Shown here piece by piece: positions 23,001 through 33,501 of a stretch of 64,000 bases of DNA. The position numbers and the translations under genes are program-made. Every line of letters begins with the position of its first letter. Within the stretch, counting starts at the first letter, position 1. Location of the stretch: positions 472,501 to 536,500 of the forward strand of contig JAOTON010000321.1 in NCBI GenBank assembly GCA_034440635.1. The letters are read 5' to 3'. Source of the stretch: Lepas anatifera. Its lineage: Eukaryota; Arthropoda; Thecostraca; Lepadidae. The notes below the pieces were generated by a model, which was not told the origin of the DNA, did no database searches, and saw nothing but the letters and a program-made list of their open reading frames with translations.

Positions 23001-25796
23001 ACGAGTGGCAAAGTGCGCTACGATTACGAGACGGAAACATTTAACTGTACATTTTGACCCAGGATTTTTTGCGACACTTTCATTGGACAAATTAATACCA
23101 ATGTTAGCTATCGCTTCACCATAAAAATATACAGAATTTAAGGACCGTGCCTAAAACTGCAGAAAACATTCATACAATTTGTGCAGTCAAAGGGGTGTGG
23201 AGCAGATCTTGAACTTTCCCCTAGCCCAAGGAAGCTATTCAACACGCTGCTGTAAGGACAAATTTTTATAGCTTTGCCGAGGTTATTGCAGGGTTGCATT
23301 AAAGGTTTACAAACATTAAATCCGCTTACCTCGTGTTCCTAGTAAGTTTCAGGCACTTGTGAGTGGGAAGAGGCCCTACCCGTTCGACAAGGATTCCATC
23401 AGAAAGGCGATTGAGGTGCGAGTGCACTCATCGCGGAGGACATACGAGTGGATCCGTTCTCACTGCCTCCCGCTCCCAAGCCTGACGACCGTTCAGCGCT
23501 GGCTGCACGACTTTGATGTGAACCCTGACAGCACGGAGGTTCTGCATGGTGGGTTTGGACTATAAGGCAACGTAATTGAATCCACCACAGCCGATTTTAT
23601 TCTTTAGATGCATATTTCTCGTGGAGGTGATGAAACCATTGTTTATTGCACCCTGGGGAAACACGATTCATCGTCCTTTGCTTGGTTGAATCGTAATATA
23701 CTCGTGATATGTGATGTTCATTCCTTACTCTGAATTTGTTTCGTGGCGGATGAGTAAGGTTTGCAGCATTTTGAAACCGCCGCCCTCATATTTCACGTAG
23801 CAACATTAACTGGAATCTCTTGGAGTCATTACTCCCGTCCTCGCTGGGTCCTGTAGTGATTTGCGCGGGGGAGAGGTAGCGGGATGTTAAAGGGAATGTG
23901 GCACCTTCACAACGTGATTTTAACTGAGATAGCCAAGTTGTAAAGCAGGTCGGAAAACCCGGTACTCCATACTTCATTTGTCTTGGAACTCGATATTTCC
24001 GTAGAAAAAAGCTAAAACCTACCTGACACACCAGCCCCCCTCAGCCCCCGTCGCCGGCGGCCATTGTTGTGAGCTACTGGTGTGACGACATATGCTGACG
24101 TCACGATGAGCATCAGCCAATCGAAGCCCTTGAAGCGTTTCAAGTATGGTAGTGGTTGCCAGATTGTGACATCATCCACAGGCTGATATTTATTTCTTTT
24201 TCTAGAGGAGTATTTTTAAAAACCAAATATTGAGCTTATTGTACATTTTTCAGAGAAATCATGAGTGGTTTCATTATTTTTGACTAAAAGTACGCCTAAT
24301 TACACTAAATTCCAGGATTGGACCAAGGTGCCACATTCCCTTTAAGAGCATGACATTGGTGGGGTGGGGATAAATACACTAACCCATTCAGTAGGAACAG
24401 ACCGAAAAAATAGTCGTGATCTCACCGTGAAATAATATTTTCTTCCCTGCAGACATGCTGCAAATAGTGCTGAAGGATCTACCTGCACGCGATCGCCTAT
24501 GTACCCTAATGTTCAACGAGATGAACATTATGGGTGTAGCTTCCTACGACCATCGACAGGACCAGGCAGGACTTCATTTACTTTCTTCAATTACTTCTAA
24601 TGCGTTAGATAATAACAAACTCTTTCCCTCCCGATTTACCATTCAGCTGCATGCGGCTAACTCCTGGTTATCGCTGCACGTGGTATGTGCACATGCCCTG
24701 GAACAAGTGAAAATGCATCGTTTTCCAAAATTATTCACGTGGGGTAAAACAGTACTTCAAGGGACTTTATCGAATTTTTACCTACCAGAATTTAAGAACA
24801 TTCTGCCGTGCGAAGGAAAAACGGGTATATCATTACCGAAACATTGGAGATACCCTATTTCCTTTGCATGGCAGCACTGCCGTTATCAAAATTGTGACGT
24901 AAAAATCCTGAAAGAATCTGGCGTTTATTTTTTAATGACCGTAAGATTATGGAGGCAATTTCATTACTGTGGAAGCGAAACCCCTGGAAGGGGTATTTTG
25001 CACATACCTTGAAGATAAGAAATTACATTCCACCCCAGGGAGGAATGTAATTGTGGAATGTGAACAGGGAGGAATGTGATTTCCGCATAATTTGCGGTGG
25101 GTTAAAATGATACTTTAGGGAAATTTATCGTTGTTTTATTTCCTAGAATTTAGGAACATTATCGTTTCAACACATAGGGGATGAGGTGGCTTAGTGGATA
25201 GCACCCTCGTCTTCTAAGCCACCGGTCCCGGGTTCAAGTCCCGGCGGAGCCTCTGAATAAGTCGATCTGATCCCCAAAATCCCTTCCAACAGGGTGAGAG
25301 TTGGCGACGCCGTATGACCCTGGCAGTTGGTGCGTCGTTAAACCCCAACAATTATTATTATTATTTCAACACATCAAATCAGAGAGGAGAGCAATCTATT
25401 AACATGCATTTTCAACTCAATTTCGCCATTGATAACAACTTATGTTGGAACGGTTTCAAGATTGTGGAAGCGGACATGCAAGTCATTTCAGCGATTATTC
25501 TCCTCTTTTTCACGTGCTTTACTATTGTCCTCACAGGTACTAGGGCCACACAGTCACCTGCAGCTGTTTCTGGTCGGCGGCCTTTTTGATCCCTGGAGGA
25601 TGCCGATCCTCTACGCCTTTGATCAGGCCGTGACGAAGACAATGCTAATGAGAGCAATATCGGCCGTCGAGACTGCTGGAGGACAGGTCGTCTCCATTGT
25701 CTGCGATATGGGAGGCAGCAACATGTCGCTGTGGAAAGACCTCGGCATAAAACATGACGGCAGGGTTTCCATCTCCAACCCTATGGATCTAGAGAG
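19752..25796 (+). CDS. THAP / P-element-type transposase gene, six exons, 3' part missing
   Basis: Six exons join in phase: 19752-20062, 21009-21116, 22629-22767, 23353-23548, 24453-24565 and 25537-25796. The product has an N-terminal C2CH THAP zinc finger (C4, C9, C58, H61; AVPGC and CSDHF motifs), a basic linker, a leucine-zipper-like helix (exon 3), the P-element HTH region (exon 4), and the first part of the RNase H-like catalytic domain (exons 5-6). P transposases cut and join element ends as dimers, using two Asp and a Glu. The second Asp is present (IVCDMGGSNMSLWKDLG). At the first Asp position, FDEM in relatives, this protein reads FNEM. The C-terminal exons, with the GTP-binding insertion and the Glu, were not found before 34185. 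Intron 5 begins GC. It is either a decayed element gene or a THAP-type derivative. Confidence 0.8.
21009..21116 (+). CDS. P-type gene exon 2: linker
   Basis: Acceptor TTCTTCAG ends at 21008 and the donor is AAG|GTTACA. It encodes a charged linker (RSEASIRKRVVQEITQIQE). Phases match exons 1 and 3. Confidence 0.7.
22629..22767 (+). CDS. P-type gene exon 3: leucine-zipper-like helix
   Basis: Acceptor TTGCGCAG, donor CAG|GTATCT. CxxC followed by IAKDVEIQRLKKEVAELSRK, an amphipathic coiled coil of the kind that follows the THAP domain in P transposases and mediates dimerisation. Confidence 0.8.
23353..23548 (+). CDS. P-type gene exon 4: HTH region
   Basis: Acceptor GTTTCAG, donor CATG|GTGGGT. 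YPFDKDSIRKAIEVRVHSS, YEWIRSHCLPLPSLTTVQRW resembles the conserved THAP9/P-element helix-turn-helix block. Confidence 0.85.
23891..24341 (+). mobile_element. TTAA-flanked MITE (family D, copy 1), in intron 4 of the P-type gene
   Basis: Ends AGGGAATGTGGCACCTT in inverted orientation, TTAA at 23887-23890 and 24342-24345. It is 451 bp and non-coding. An inverted copy is at 43740-44187 and a right-half fragment at 25977-26178. piggyBac-like by target site. Confidence 0.85.
24453..24565 (+). CDS. P-type gene exon 5: start of catalytic domain
   Basis: Acceptor TCTTCCCTGCAG. LCTLMFNEMNI sits where relatives have FDEM with the first catalytic Asp; here it is Asn. The similarity to relatives ends at HRQDQ, after which the genome reads GCAGGA, so a GC-AG intron is required. 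The frame stays open past this point to 25012, but that part does not resemble the family. Confidence 0.65.
25176..25363 (+). mobile_element. Intact tRNA-derived SINE with 11-bp target duplication, in intron 5
   Basis: The head resembles tRNA-Arg(TCT): GGCTTAGTGGATAGC (A box), CTTCTAA anticodon loop and GGTTCAAGTCC (B box). A body follows (TATGACCCTGGCAGTTGGTG, GTCGTTAAACCCCAA) and an (ATT)n tail. TTTCAACACAT flanks both sides (25165-25175 and 25364-25374). A tail fragment of the same family is at 39241-39330. Confidence 0.88.
25537..25796 (+). CDS. P-type gene exon 6: catalytic core
   Basis: Acceptor TTGTCCTCACAG. VLGPHSHLQLFLVGGLFDPW and IVCDMGGSNMSLWKDLGI are strongly P-transposase-like, including the second catalytic Asp. 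Donor AGAG|GTATCT. No following exon was found. Confidence 0.85.
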
Positions 25797-25976
25797 GTAT
25801 CTGAACACTTTTTGTTGCAAATCACCTTTCCCCTACAATAATTGTTAAGAGAAAGAAAAATGAGTTCTAACACAGATGAATTTTTACTGATGTACTTCAA
25901 GTGGCAGTATGAGGGCTGCACTCACCCCATGCATGAATTTAATTCCGAAAAGTTGTCAACATGTAAAGATGTAACT

Positions 25977-26178
25977 CAAGTATGGTATTGGTTGCCAGAT
26001 CGTGACGTCATCCACACGCTGATATTTATTTCTTGTCCTAGAGGAGTATTATAAAAAATCGAAATATTGAGCTTACTGTACATTTTTGAGACAAATCATG
26101 AGTGGTTTCATTATTTTCGGCTAAAAGTACGCCTAATTACCCTAAATTCCAGGATTCAACCAAGGTGCGATATTCCCT
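25977..26178. mobile_element. Partial family D MITE
   Basis: Matches one half of the elements at 23891 and 43740 and ends in CCCT followed by TTAA (26179-26182). The other half is absent. Confidence 0.7.
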
Positions 26179-26182
26179 TTAA

Positions 26183-27109
26183 GAGGGGTTGCAACAAGCC
26201 CCCCGGCACAAAATTGCCCAAAATCTCCCAAACATTCTATTGAAACTTCCGCGGCTAACGTCCCGGTCACCCTGGAATACCGGAACTCACCATCCAGTTT
26301 TTTCTCCTTTCTCGAATCCCCGTGTATTTCCTCACTCTCACACATTAGAATTTCGGCGTCCCTGCTTTTCTTGCAAACCTGGCAAGTGTTTTCTCTCTGA
26401 AATGTATTGCATTTGGGATGTTTTTTTGCGTACCTGGATACATGTATGGAATATGTAGCATTTTCACCTTTCAACTCATACTTGGCTATTGCTACAGGTC
26501 ACCCCCATTCCCTTGCTCGGTATTTTTTTAACTACCTCCAAATCACCCTACAAATCCTAACAAAAGGCAAGAAAACCTGTATTCTCGGTAGATAATTTAA
26601 TTTTGATATTCTTAAACATGAAACACATAAGCCTAGCTATTTATACATGATCTTGCTTCGCTTAGTTACTTCCCTTGTATTTCGATTCCTACTAAAATAA
26701 CACCCCTTGTCAATCATACCATCACCCCTTCATCAATGATTCCTTGCTTGTTTCCTCCTCTACAGTTCTCACTTCTGATATTAGTGACCATTTTAATTCC
26801 TCATAATTTGTTCTCTCTTATCGGATGTTGGGATTATAGACTTGAGTTTGATCTGTTACCACTATTGTGGAAGCTCTTGCTCTCATTCTTTAGTTTGTAA
26901 TTAGTTTATAATTATTTTTTCGCTGCCCTCGCGTCCTCCATATAACATCTGTAACATATGTGGGCCCTCGACTTGGAATTATCCTTGTTTAGTTTGTATT
27001 TTTATCTTATTCTATGTGTTCTTTGGGCGTGTATCCAACATAAATTGAGCATTCATTTCGTTTTGTTTTTCTCATTTCTATTTATATTCTCTTCTCCCTC
27101 TGCTTTAAG
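26183..27109. other. No gene seen
   Basis: A+T-rich. I looked here for the missing C-terminal exons of the P-type gene and found none. Confidence 0.4.
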
Positions 27110-27935
27110 GATTGTGGTGGTGCCATAGCCAGGGAGAGTTGGTCACTGAGACTGGGTGCCCTGTAGCCTGTGTTGGATTTGTGTCTGTGTGTTATATGGA
27201 AAAGAATAAAATGCATTTTAAAAACCTCCCCATTCCTCTCACACTCAAACTTGTAACTAAGACACCACCCACTAAAAACATGTCCCATAGGTCATTTGAT
27301 TTCAGAAAAATTGAGACACTTAAAACTAATTTATCACTCAAATTAAAAACAATTTGTGAGATAAGTGACCCAACTGAAGCAGCAAATCTCCTCCATTCCA
27401 TCCACACTGAAAATCCATCATAAAAACTGACAGGAGAAAAATACCAAAACAGCCTTGGATTACATTCAATCTACTCCAGTCTATTAATAACAAAAACATC
27501 ACTTCCCATAAATATATCCAATGAAAAACCATAGAAGATGAAAGGATTTACACAACATACCTCAATATTTTGATCAGTACTTTTCACATAGAGAAAAATT
27601 ATACTTTCATAGGAAACTGGATGAAAATAAAATGGACGAAAAAGCTATAGACCACACTGCTTGAGTTATCCAGAAAATAATAAATCAAAGAAAAACCTAC
27701 TTGAACAATTTAAACACAATAATCAATTTCTATCACACTCTAAAAACATTGCCAACTACTTCAAATGTTTTTTCCACCATAGCCAATTCTTTGGATGATG
27801 CATTACCTAGGTCCACCTCTGATATGCTCTACTTCATTGACCGATACCAGGTTAATCCATTGCAATTTAACCTGATCAGTGTAGAAACATCACTCAATCA
27901 TTGCTTCCCTAAAAAACACAGGGGGTGGACCTGAT
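27110..27935 (+). pseudogene. Fragment of a second, decayed non-LTR retrotransposon
   Basis: At 27421-27530 a frame reads KQPWITFNLLQSINNKN, and around 27700-27860 ANYFKCFF and IANSLDDALP, in broken frames. These are typical of the linker between endonuclease and reverse transcriptase in jockey/CR1/RTE-type LINEs (PWIT.GLL.SI..KN, IA.YFN.FF). There are many stops. Neither catalytic domain is preserved. Confidence 0.5.
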
Positions 27936-28538
27936 TGAATTTTGTCATTTTTTTAATTTGTTTCTTCCATCAAAATCCCACATTTAACTTGGGCATTTGA
28001 TTATGACTTTACATGAGTGAGCGCCCACTTTATAGAAAAAAAAACATTAAGGCTTCAAACTGGTGTGGTGTGAACATCATATTGATATAGCATTTTAATG
28101 GTTTGGGGGTGTGGACATCTGTCTCTGTATGAGTTTGCTTGAAATTATTAAACACAATATGATGGCTCATAATACAAAATGCCACACTTTATTTTGAGAG
28201 CCTACCCCAAAGTCAGGCCAACTTTCAGATACAATATGACATTTTCAAGCCTTATGCTATTATTATCATGATGTCAAAGAAACTTTGACATCATACATAC
28301 TCCCAATTCAATGAAGCAAAATGATAGGCATTCACAGAAGCCAGAACTAGGTAAAAGATTTAAGAGAATTTTGCTTATTGTTAACTTGAAAATGTAGAAA
28401 AATAATTTACAGGAGTAAACAATGTGCCATTTAAACAAAAGGAGATGGGGAAAACTGCTGCTTTGGCAGACATAATATTTCCTTTGCTGCTCCTCCATTT
28501 ACAGACATGTCTTTGCCCCTCTACAATATCAAGTCAAA
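27936..28538. other. No gene seen
   Basis: A+T-rich unique sequence ending in CAAAATTATTCTAA (28539-28552), the left target duplication of the following array. Confidence 0.45.
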
Positions 28539-29639
28539 CAAAATTATTCTAAGTTGTTAAGATGTTCCCTGGCCTCTCCCCTCGAATCCGGAAATGTAAA
28601 AAACACTGAAGATTATATATTCGGGCACAGCCCTTCATCAGAATCGTGGAGTAAATATCAATAATTCTCAGTCCTAGTATAGCCAGACCTCGAATTGAGC
28701 TTCACACAAAAATGCCTTTTAGAATGAATCGTTAAAAATAAGATTGGATGTCGTGACAACAACCATATTGGTACCTCTAACCTAAAAGTAATGCCGATTG
28801 TTGTTAAAAATTGCTGTCACTGGTCTTAACGAATCTTGGATGAAACGAGGAACTAAGCATTCTCTTCGGCAAGCAGTAAGGAACTCAATACGAAGAATGG
28901 TCTTGGCTAGTTTTTCTGGGTTTTTCAAACTTTCTGCCAGCACTCTTTGACGGCCAATGTTGGATTCAAACGTTGATAAGTTTTGAAGTGCTGCGGCGAG
29001 GAGCATGATGATGAGTTGTTAAGATGTTCCCTGGCCTCTCCCCTCGAATCCGGAAATGTAAAAAACACTGAAGATTATATATTCGGGCACAGCCCTTCAT
29101 CAGAATCGTGGAGTAAATATCAATAATTCTCAGTCCTAGTATAGCCAGACCTCGAATTGAGCTTCACACAAAAATGCCTTTTAGAATGCCTTTTGGAGCA
29201 CTTCAAAACTTATCAACGTTTGAATCCAACATTGGCCGTCAAAGAGTGCTGGCAGAAAGTTTGAAAACCCCCGAAAAACTAGCCAAGACCATTCTTCGTA
29301 TTGAGTTCCTTACTGCTTGCCGAAGAGAATGCTTAGTTCCTCGTTTCATCCAAGATTCGTTAAGACCAGTGACAGCAATTTTTAACAACAATCGGCATTA
29401 CTTTTAGGTTAGAGGTACCAATATGGTTGTTGTCACGACATCCAATCTTATTTTTAACGATTCATTCTAAAAGGCATTTTTGTGTGAAGCTCAATTCGAG
29501 GTCTGGCTATACTAGGACTGAGAATTATTGATATTTACTCCACGATTCTGATGAAGGGCTTGCCTGAATATATAATCTTCAGTGTTTTTACATTTCCGAT
29601 TCGAGGGAGAGGCCGGGAACATCTTAACAACTCATCATC

Positions 29640-29864
29640 ATGCTCCTCGCCGCAGCACTTCAAAACTTATCAACGTTTGAATCCAACATTGGCCGTCAAA
29701 GAGTGCTGGCAGAAAGTTTGAAAAACCCCGAAAAACTAGCCAAGACCATTCTTCGTATTGAGTTCCTTACTGCTTGCCGAAGAGAATGCTTAGTTCCTCG
29801 TTTCATCCAAGATTTGTTAAGACCAGTGACAGCAATTTTTAACAACAATCGGCATTACTTTTAG
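29640..29864 (+). pseudogene. Penelope ORF N-terminal fragment (representative unit)
   Basis: One of about eight copies of a 70-75 codon frame; the others end at 28782 (minus strand), 29407, 30306, 30780, 31235, 31686 and 32148. The peptide contains LRIEFLTACRRECLVPRFI, resembling the N-terminal region of Penelope proteins, where a short helix precedes 'xPKF'. All copies stop at the same place (HYF followed by TAG), so the unit never includes the reverse transcriptase. Some copies have one-base shifts, the stop is conserved, and selection is not obvious. Confidence 0.65.
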
Positions 29865-32582
29865 GTTAGAGGTACCAATATGGTTGTTGTCCGACATCCA
29901 ATCTTATTTTTAACGATTCATTCTAAAAGGTATTTTTGTGTGAAGCTCAATTCGAGGTCTGGCTATACTAGGACTGAGAATTATTGATATTTACTCCACG
30001 ATTCTGATGAAGGGCTGTGCCCGAATATATAATCTTCAGTGTTTTTACATTTCCGGATTCGAGGGAGAGGCCAGGGAACATCTTAACAACTCATCATCAT
30101 GCTCCTCGCCGCAGCACTTCAAAACTTATCAACGTTTGAATCCAACATTGGCCGTCAAGAGTGCTGGCAGAAAGTTTGAAAAACCCCGAAAAACTAGCCA
30201 AGACCATTCTTCGTATTGAGTTCCTTACTGCTTGCCGAAGAGAATGCTTAGTTCCTCGTTTCATCCAAGATTCGTTAAGACCAGTGACAGCAATTTTTAA
30301 CAACAATCGGCATTACTTTTAGGTTAGAGGTACCAATATGGTTGTTGTCGACATCAATCTTATTTTTAACGATTCATTCTAAAGGTATTTTTGTGTGAAG
30401 CTCAATTCGAGGTCTGGCTATACTAGGACTGAGAATTATTGATATTTACTCCACGATTCTGATGAAGGACTGTGCCCGAATATATAATCTTCAGTGTTTT
30501 TTACATTTCCGGATTCGAGGGGAGAGGCCAGGGAACATCTTAACAACTCATCATCATGCCCCTCGCCGCAGCACTTCAAAACTTATCAACGTTTGAATCC
30601 AACATTGGCCGTCAAAGAGTGCTGGCAGAAAGTTTGAAAAACCCAGAAAAACTAGCCAAGACCATTCTTCGTATTGAGTTCCTTACTGCTTGCCGAAGAG
30701 AATGCTTAGTTCCTCGTTTCATCCAAGATTCGTTAAGACCAGTGACAGCAATTTTTAACAACAATCGGCATTACTTTTAGGTTAGAGGTACCAATATGGT
30801 TGTTGTCGACATCCAATCTTATTTTTAACGATTCATTCTAAAAGGTATTTTTGTGTGAAGCTCAATTCGAGGTCTGGCTATACTAGGACTGAGAATTATT
30901 GATATTTACTCCACGATTCTGATGAAGGGCTGTGCCCGAATATATAATCTTCAGTGTTTTTCATTTCCGGATTCGAGGGGAGAGGCCAGGAACATCTTAA
31001 CAACTCATCATCATGCTCCTCGCCGCAGCACTTCAAAACTTATCAACGTTTGAATCCAACATTGGCCGTCAAGAGTGCTGGCAGAAAGTTTGAAAAACCC
31101 CGAAAAACTAGCCAGACCATTCTTCGTATTGAGTTCCTTACTGCTTGCCGAAGAGAATGCTTAGTTCCTCGTTTCATCCAAGATTCGTTAAGACCAGTGA
31201 CAGCAATTTTTAACAACAATCGGCATTACTTTTAGGTTAGAGGTACCAATATGGTTGTTGTCACGACATCCAATCTTATTTTTAACGATTCATTCTAAAG
31301 GTATTTTTGTGTGAAGCTCAATTCGAGGTCTGGCTATACTAGGACTGAGAATTATTGATATTTACTCCACGATTCTGATGAAGGGCTGTGCCCGAATATA
31401 TAATCTTCGTGTTTTTACATTTCCGATTCGAGAGGCCGGGAACATCTTAACAACTCATCATCATGCTCCTCGCGCAGCACTTCAAAACTTATCAACGTTT
31501 GAATCCAACATTGGCCGTCAAAGAGTGCTGGCAGAAAGTTTGAAAAACCCCGAAAAACTAGCCAAGACCATTCTTCGTATTGAGTTCCTTACCGCTTGCC
31601 GAAGAGAATGCTTAGTTCCTCGTTTCATCCAAGATTCGTTAAGACCAGTGACAGCAATTTTTAACAACAATCGGCATTACTTTTAGGTTAGAGGTACCAA
31701 TATGGTTGTTGTCACGACATCCAATCTTATTTTTAACGATTCATTCTAAAAGGCATTTTTGTGTGAAGCTCAATTCGAGGTCTGGCTATACTAGGACTGA
31801 GAATTATTGATATTTACTCCACGATTCTGATGAAGGGCTGTGCCCGAATATATAATCTTCAGTGTTTTTTACATTTCCGGATTCGAGGGGAGAGGCCAGG
31901 GAACATCTTAACAACTCATCATCATGCTCCTCGCCGCAGCACTTCAAAACTTATCAACGTTTGAATCCAACATTGGCCGTCAAAGAGTGCTGGCAGAAAG
32001 TTTGAAAAACCCAGAAAAACTAGCCAAGACCATTCTTCGTATTGAGTTCCTTACTGCTTGCCGAAGAGAATGCTTAGTTCCTCGTTTCATCCAAGATTCG
32101 TTAAGACCAGTGACAGCAATTTTTAACAACAATCGGCATTACTTTTAGGTTAGAGGTACCAATATGGTTGTTGTCACGACATCCAATCTTATTTTTAACG
32201 ATTCATTCTAAAAGGTATTTTTGTGTGAAGCTCAATTCGAGGTCTGGCCATGGAATAGAGATACCTGGAATGGAGACCTCAATGCAAACCCGCCCCGCTT
32301 TTGGGTGCCAATCTAGGACATGAAAAAATCCTTCGGTAAGTAAAGCTCGGTAAGGACCAATGTAAAGTCTATGGAGATGTGGTGGCCGATGACTTTGATG
32401 CGTTATAACTTATAAACCGTGGCTTGCACGGGAAACGACCATGCATTTCGAAAGCCCAATCTGTGGTGCGTCCGCTAAAATACATTTTAGGCATGAAATA
32501 CCTAAAATCTTAGAGCAAGCGCGGGGAAATCAGAATGTGATACTGCAGCTCACTTGTATTATTACATGTTTTAGCGCGGCTC

Positions 32583-32656
32583 AGCGCCGTAGTAGCGCAA
32601 TGTGTTAGCCTCGTCTGTAAGCGAAAGATCCCGGGTTCGAATCCACGAGTGGAACT
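32583..32656 (+). other. tRNA-like fragment
   Basis: TAGCGCAATGTGTTAGC followed by a TCTGTAA loop and GGGTTCGAATCC (perfect B box). The acceptor stem is not convincing. Probably a SINE-type head. Confidence 0.4.
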
Positions 32657-32685
32657 TTTCATCTTCATAATGGTATTTCGTCGCT

Positions 32686-32752
32686 CAATAGCGCTTGGCA
32701 GATGCTTGTCTAGCAATCGTATGTTCGGGTTCGAATCCGGGCTCACGTGATT
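32686..32752 (+). other. tRNA-like fragment
   Basis: AATAGCGCTTGGCAGATGC and GGGTTCGAATCCGGG (B box). It lies 30 bp after the previous one, so the two may form a dimeric tRNA-related unit. Confidence 0.35.
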
Positions 32753-33168
32753 TTGCATTCATATTTTATGGTTATTATGCAATTATTTAGGTTTATATTG
32801 GATAAATAATGCCTCGTAGTGCTGTTTCCTCTCGGTTGAAGTAAGGCACGTGAAGGCCTGTTTTTGTTGAATATTTTACTGCCGTCTTATTTTAATGTTC
32901 TTGGCTATTTACCCAATTCTTTTTAATGAGCCCCCAAAGCATCCCGAAATCAACGGCCTCCTTCCTTATCTTATTCCAGGTCTGGCTATACTAGGACTGA
33001 GAATTATTGATATTTACTCCACGATTCTGATGAAGGGCTGTGCCCGAATATATAATCTTCAGTGTTTTTTACATTTCCGGATTCGAGGGGAGAGGCCAGG
33101 GAACATCTTAACAACTCATCATCATGCTCCTCGCCGCAGCACTTCAAAACTTATCAAAATTATTCTAA

Positions 33169-33448
33169 AATGAATGCCAGTTTCAGAAAAATCATGCATT
33201 TTTTACTCTGTTGAAGCTATTTTTTACATCGATATCATTGAATCCAACTTTGAAAGTAGCATGGACTTTTTATTTTTTCATTACTCACATGTTTAAAAAT
33301 TCCTCACAATGTTGCGACGTCACCCCACTCAATGAAAATTCCTCTATCCTTGATGCTATATACATACATACAACATCTAAGTGTTGTTTACATATATGAA
33401 AATGAAGTTAATAGAGAAGGCTATCAAACAATATCAATACTACAAACC

Positions 33449-33501
<53 letters not shown>

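Larger units (their letters stand above)
32252..32977. mobile_element. 726-bp insertion in the Penelope array, with possible 12-bp target duplication
   Basis: The array sequence AGGTCTGGCYAT occurs on both sides (32240-32251 with C, 32978-32989 with T). The ends GGAATAGAGATA and TATCTTATTCC are imperfect inverted repeats. Inside are two tRNA-like stretches. No protein domain is seen. Superfamily unknown. Confidence 0.65.
28553..33154 (+). mobile_element. Tandem Penelope-derived array (unit about 457 bp) with an inverted 5' end
   Basis: The same point of the unit recurs at 29201, 29658, 30117, 30574, 31031, 31480 and 31942 (spacing 449-462 bp), with a last partial copy ending at about 33154. 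The first 640 bp (28553-29190) are in inverted orientation. Each unit joins a Penelope-type 3' end (CTGATGAAGGGCTGTGCCCG) to the start of a Penelope ORF. CAAAATTATTCTAA flanks the whole array (28539-28552 and 33155-33168), so it entered as one insertion. It is interrupted at 32252-32977. Confidence 0.85.
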
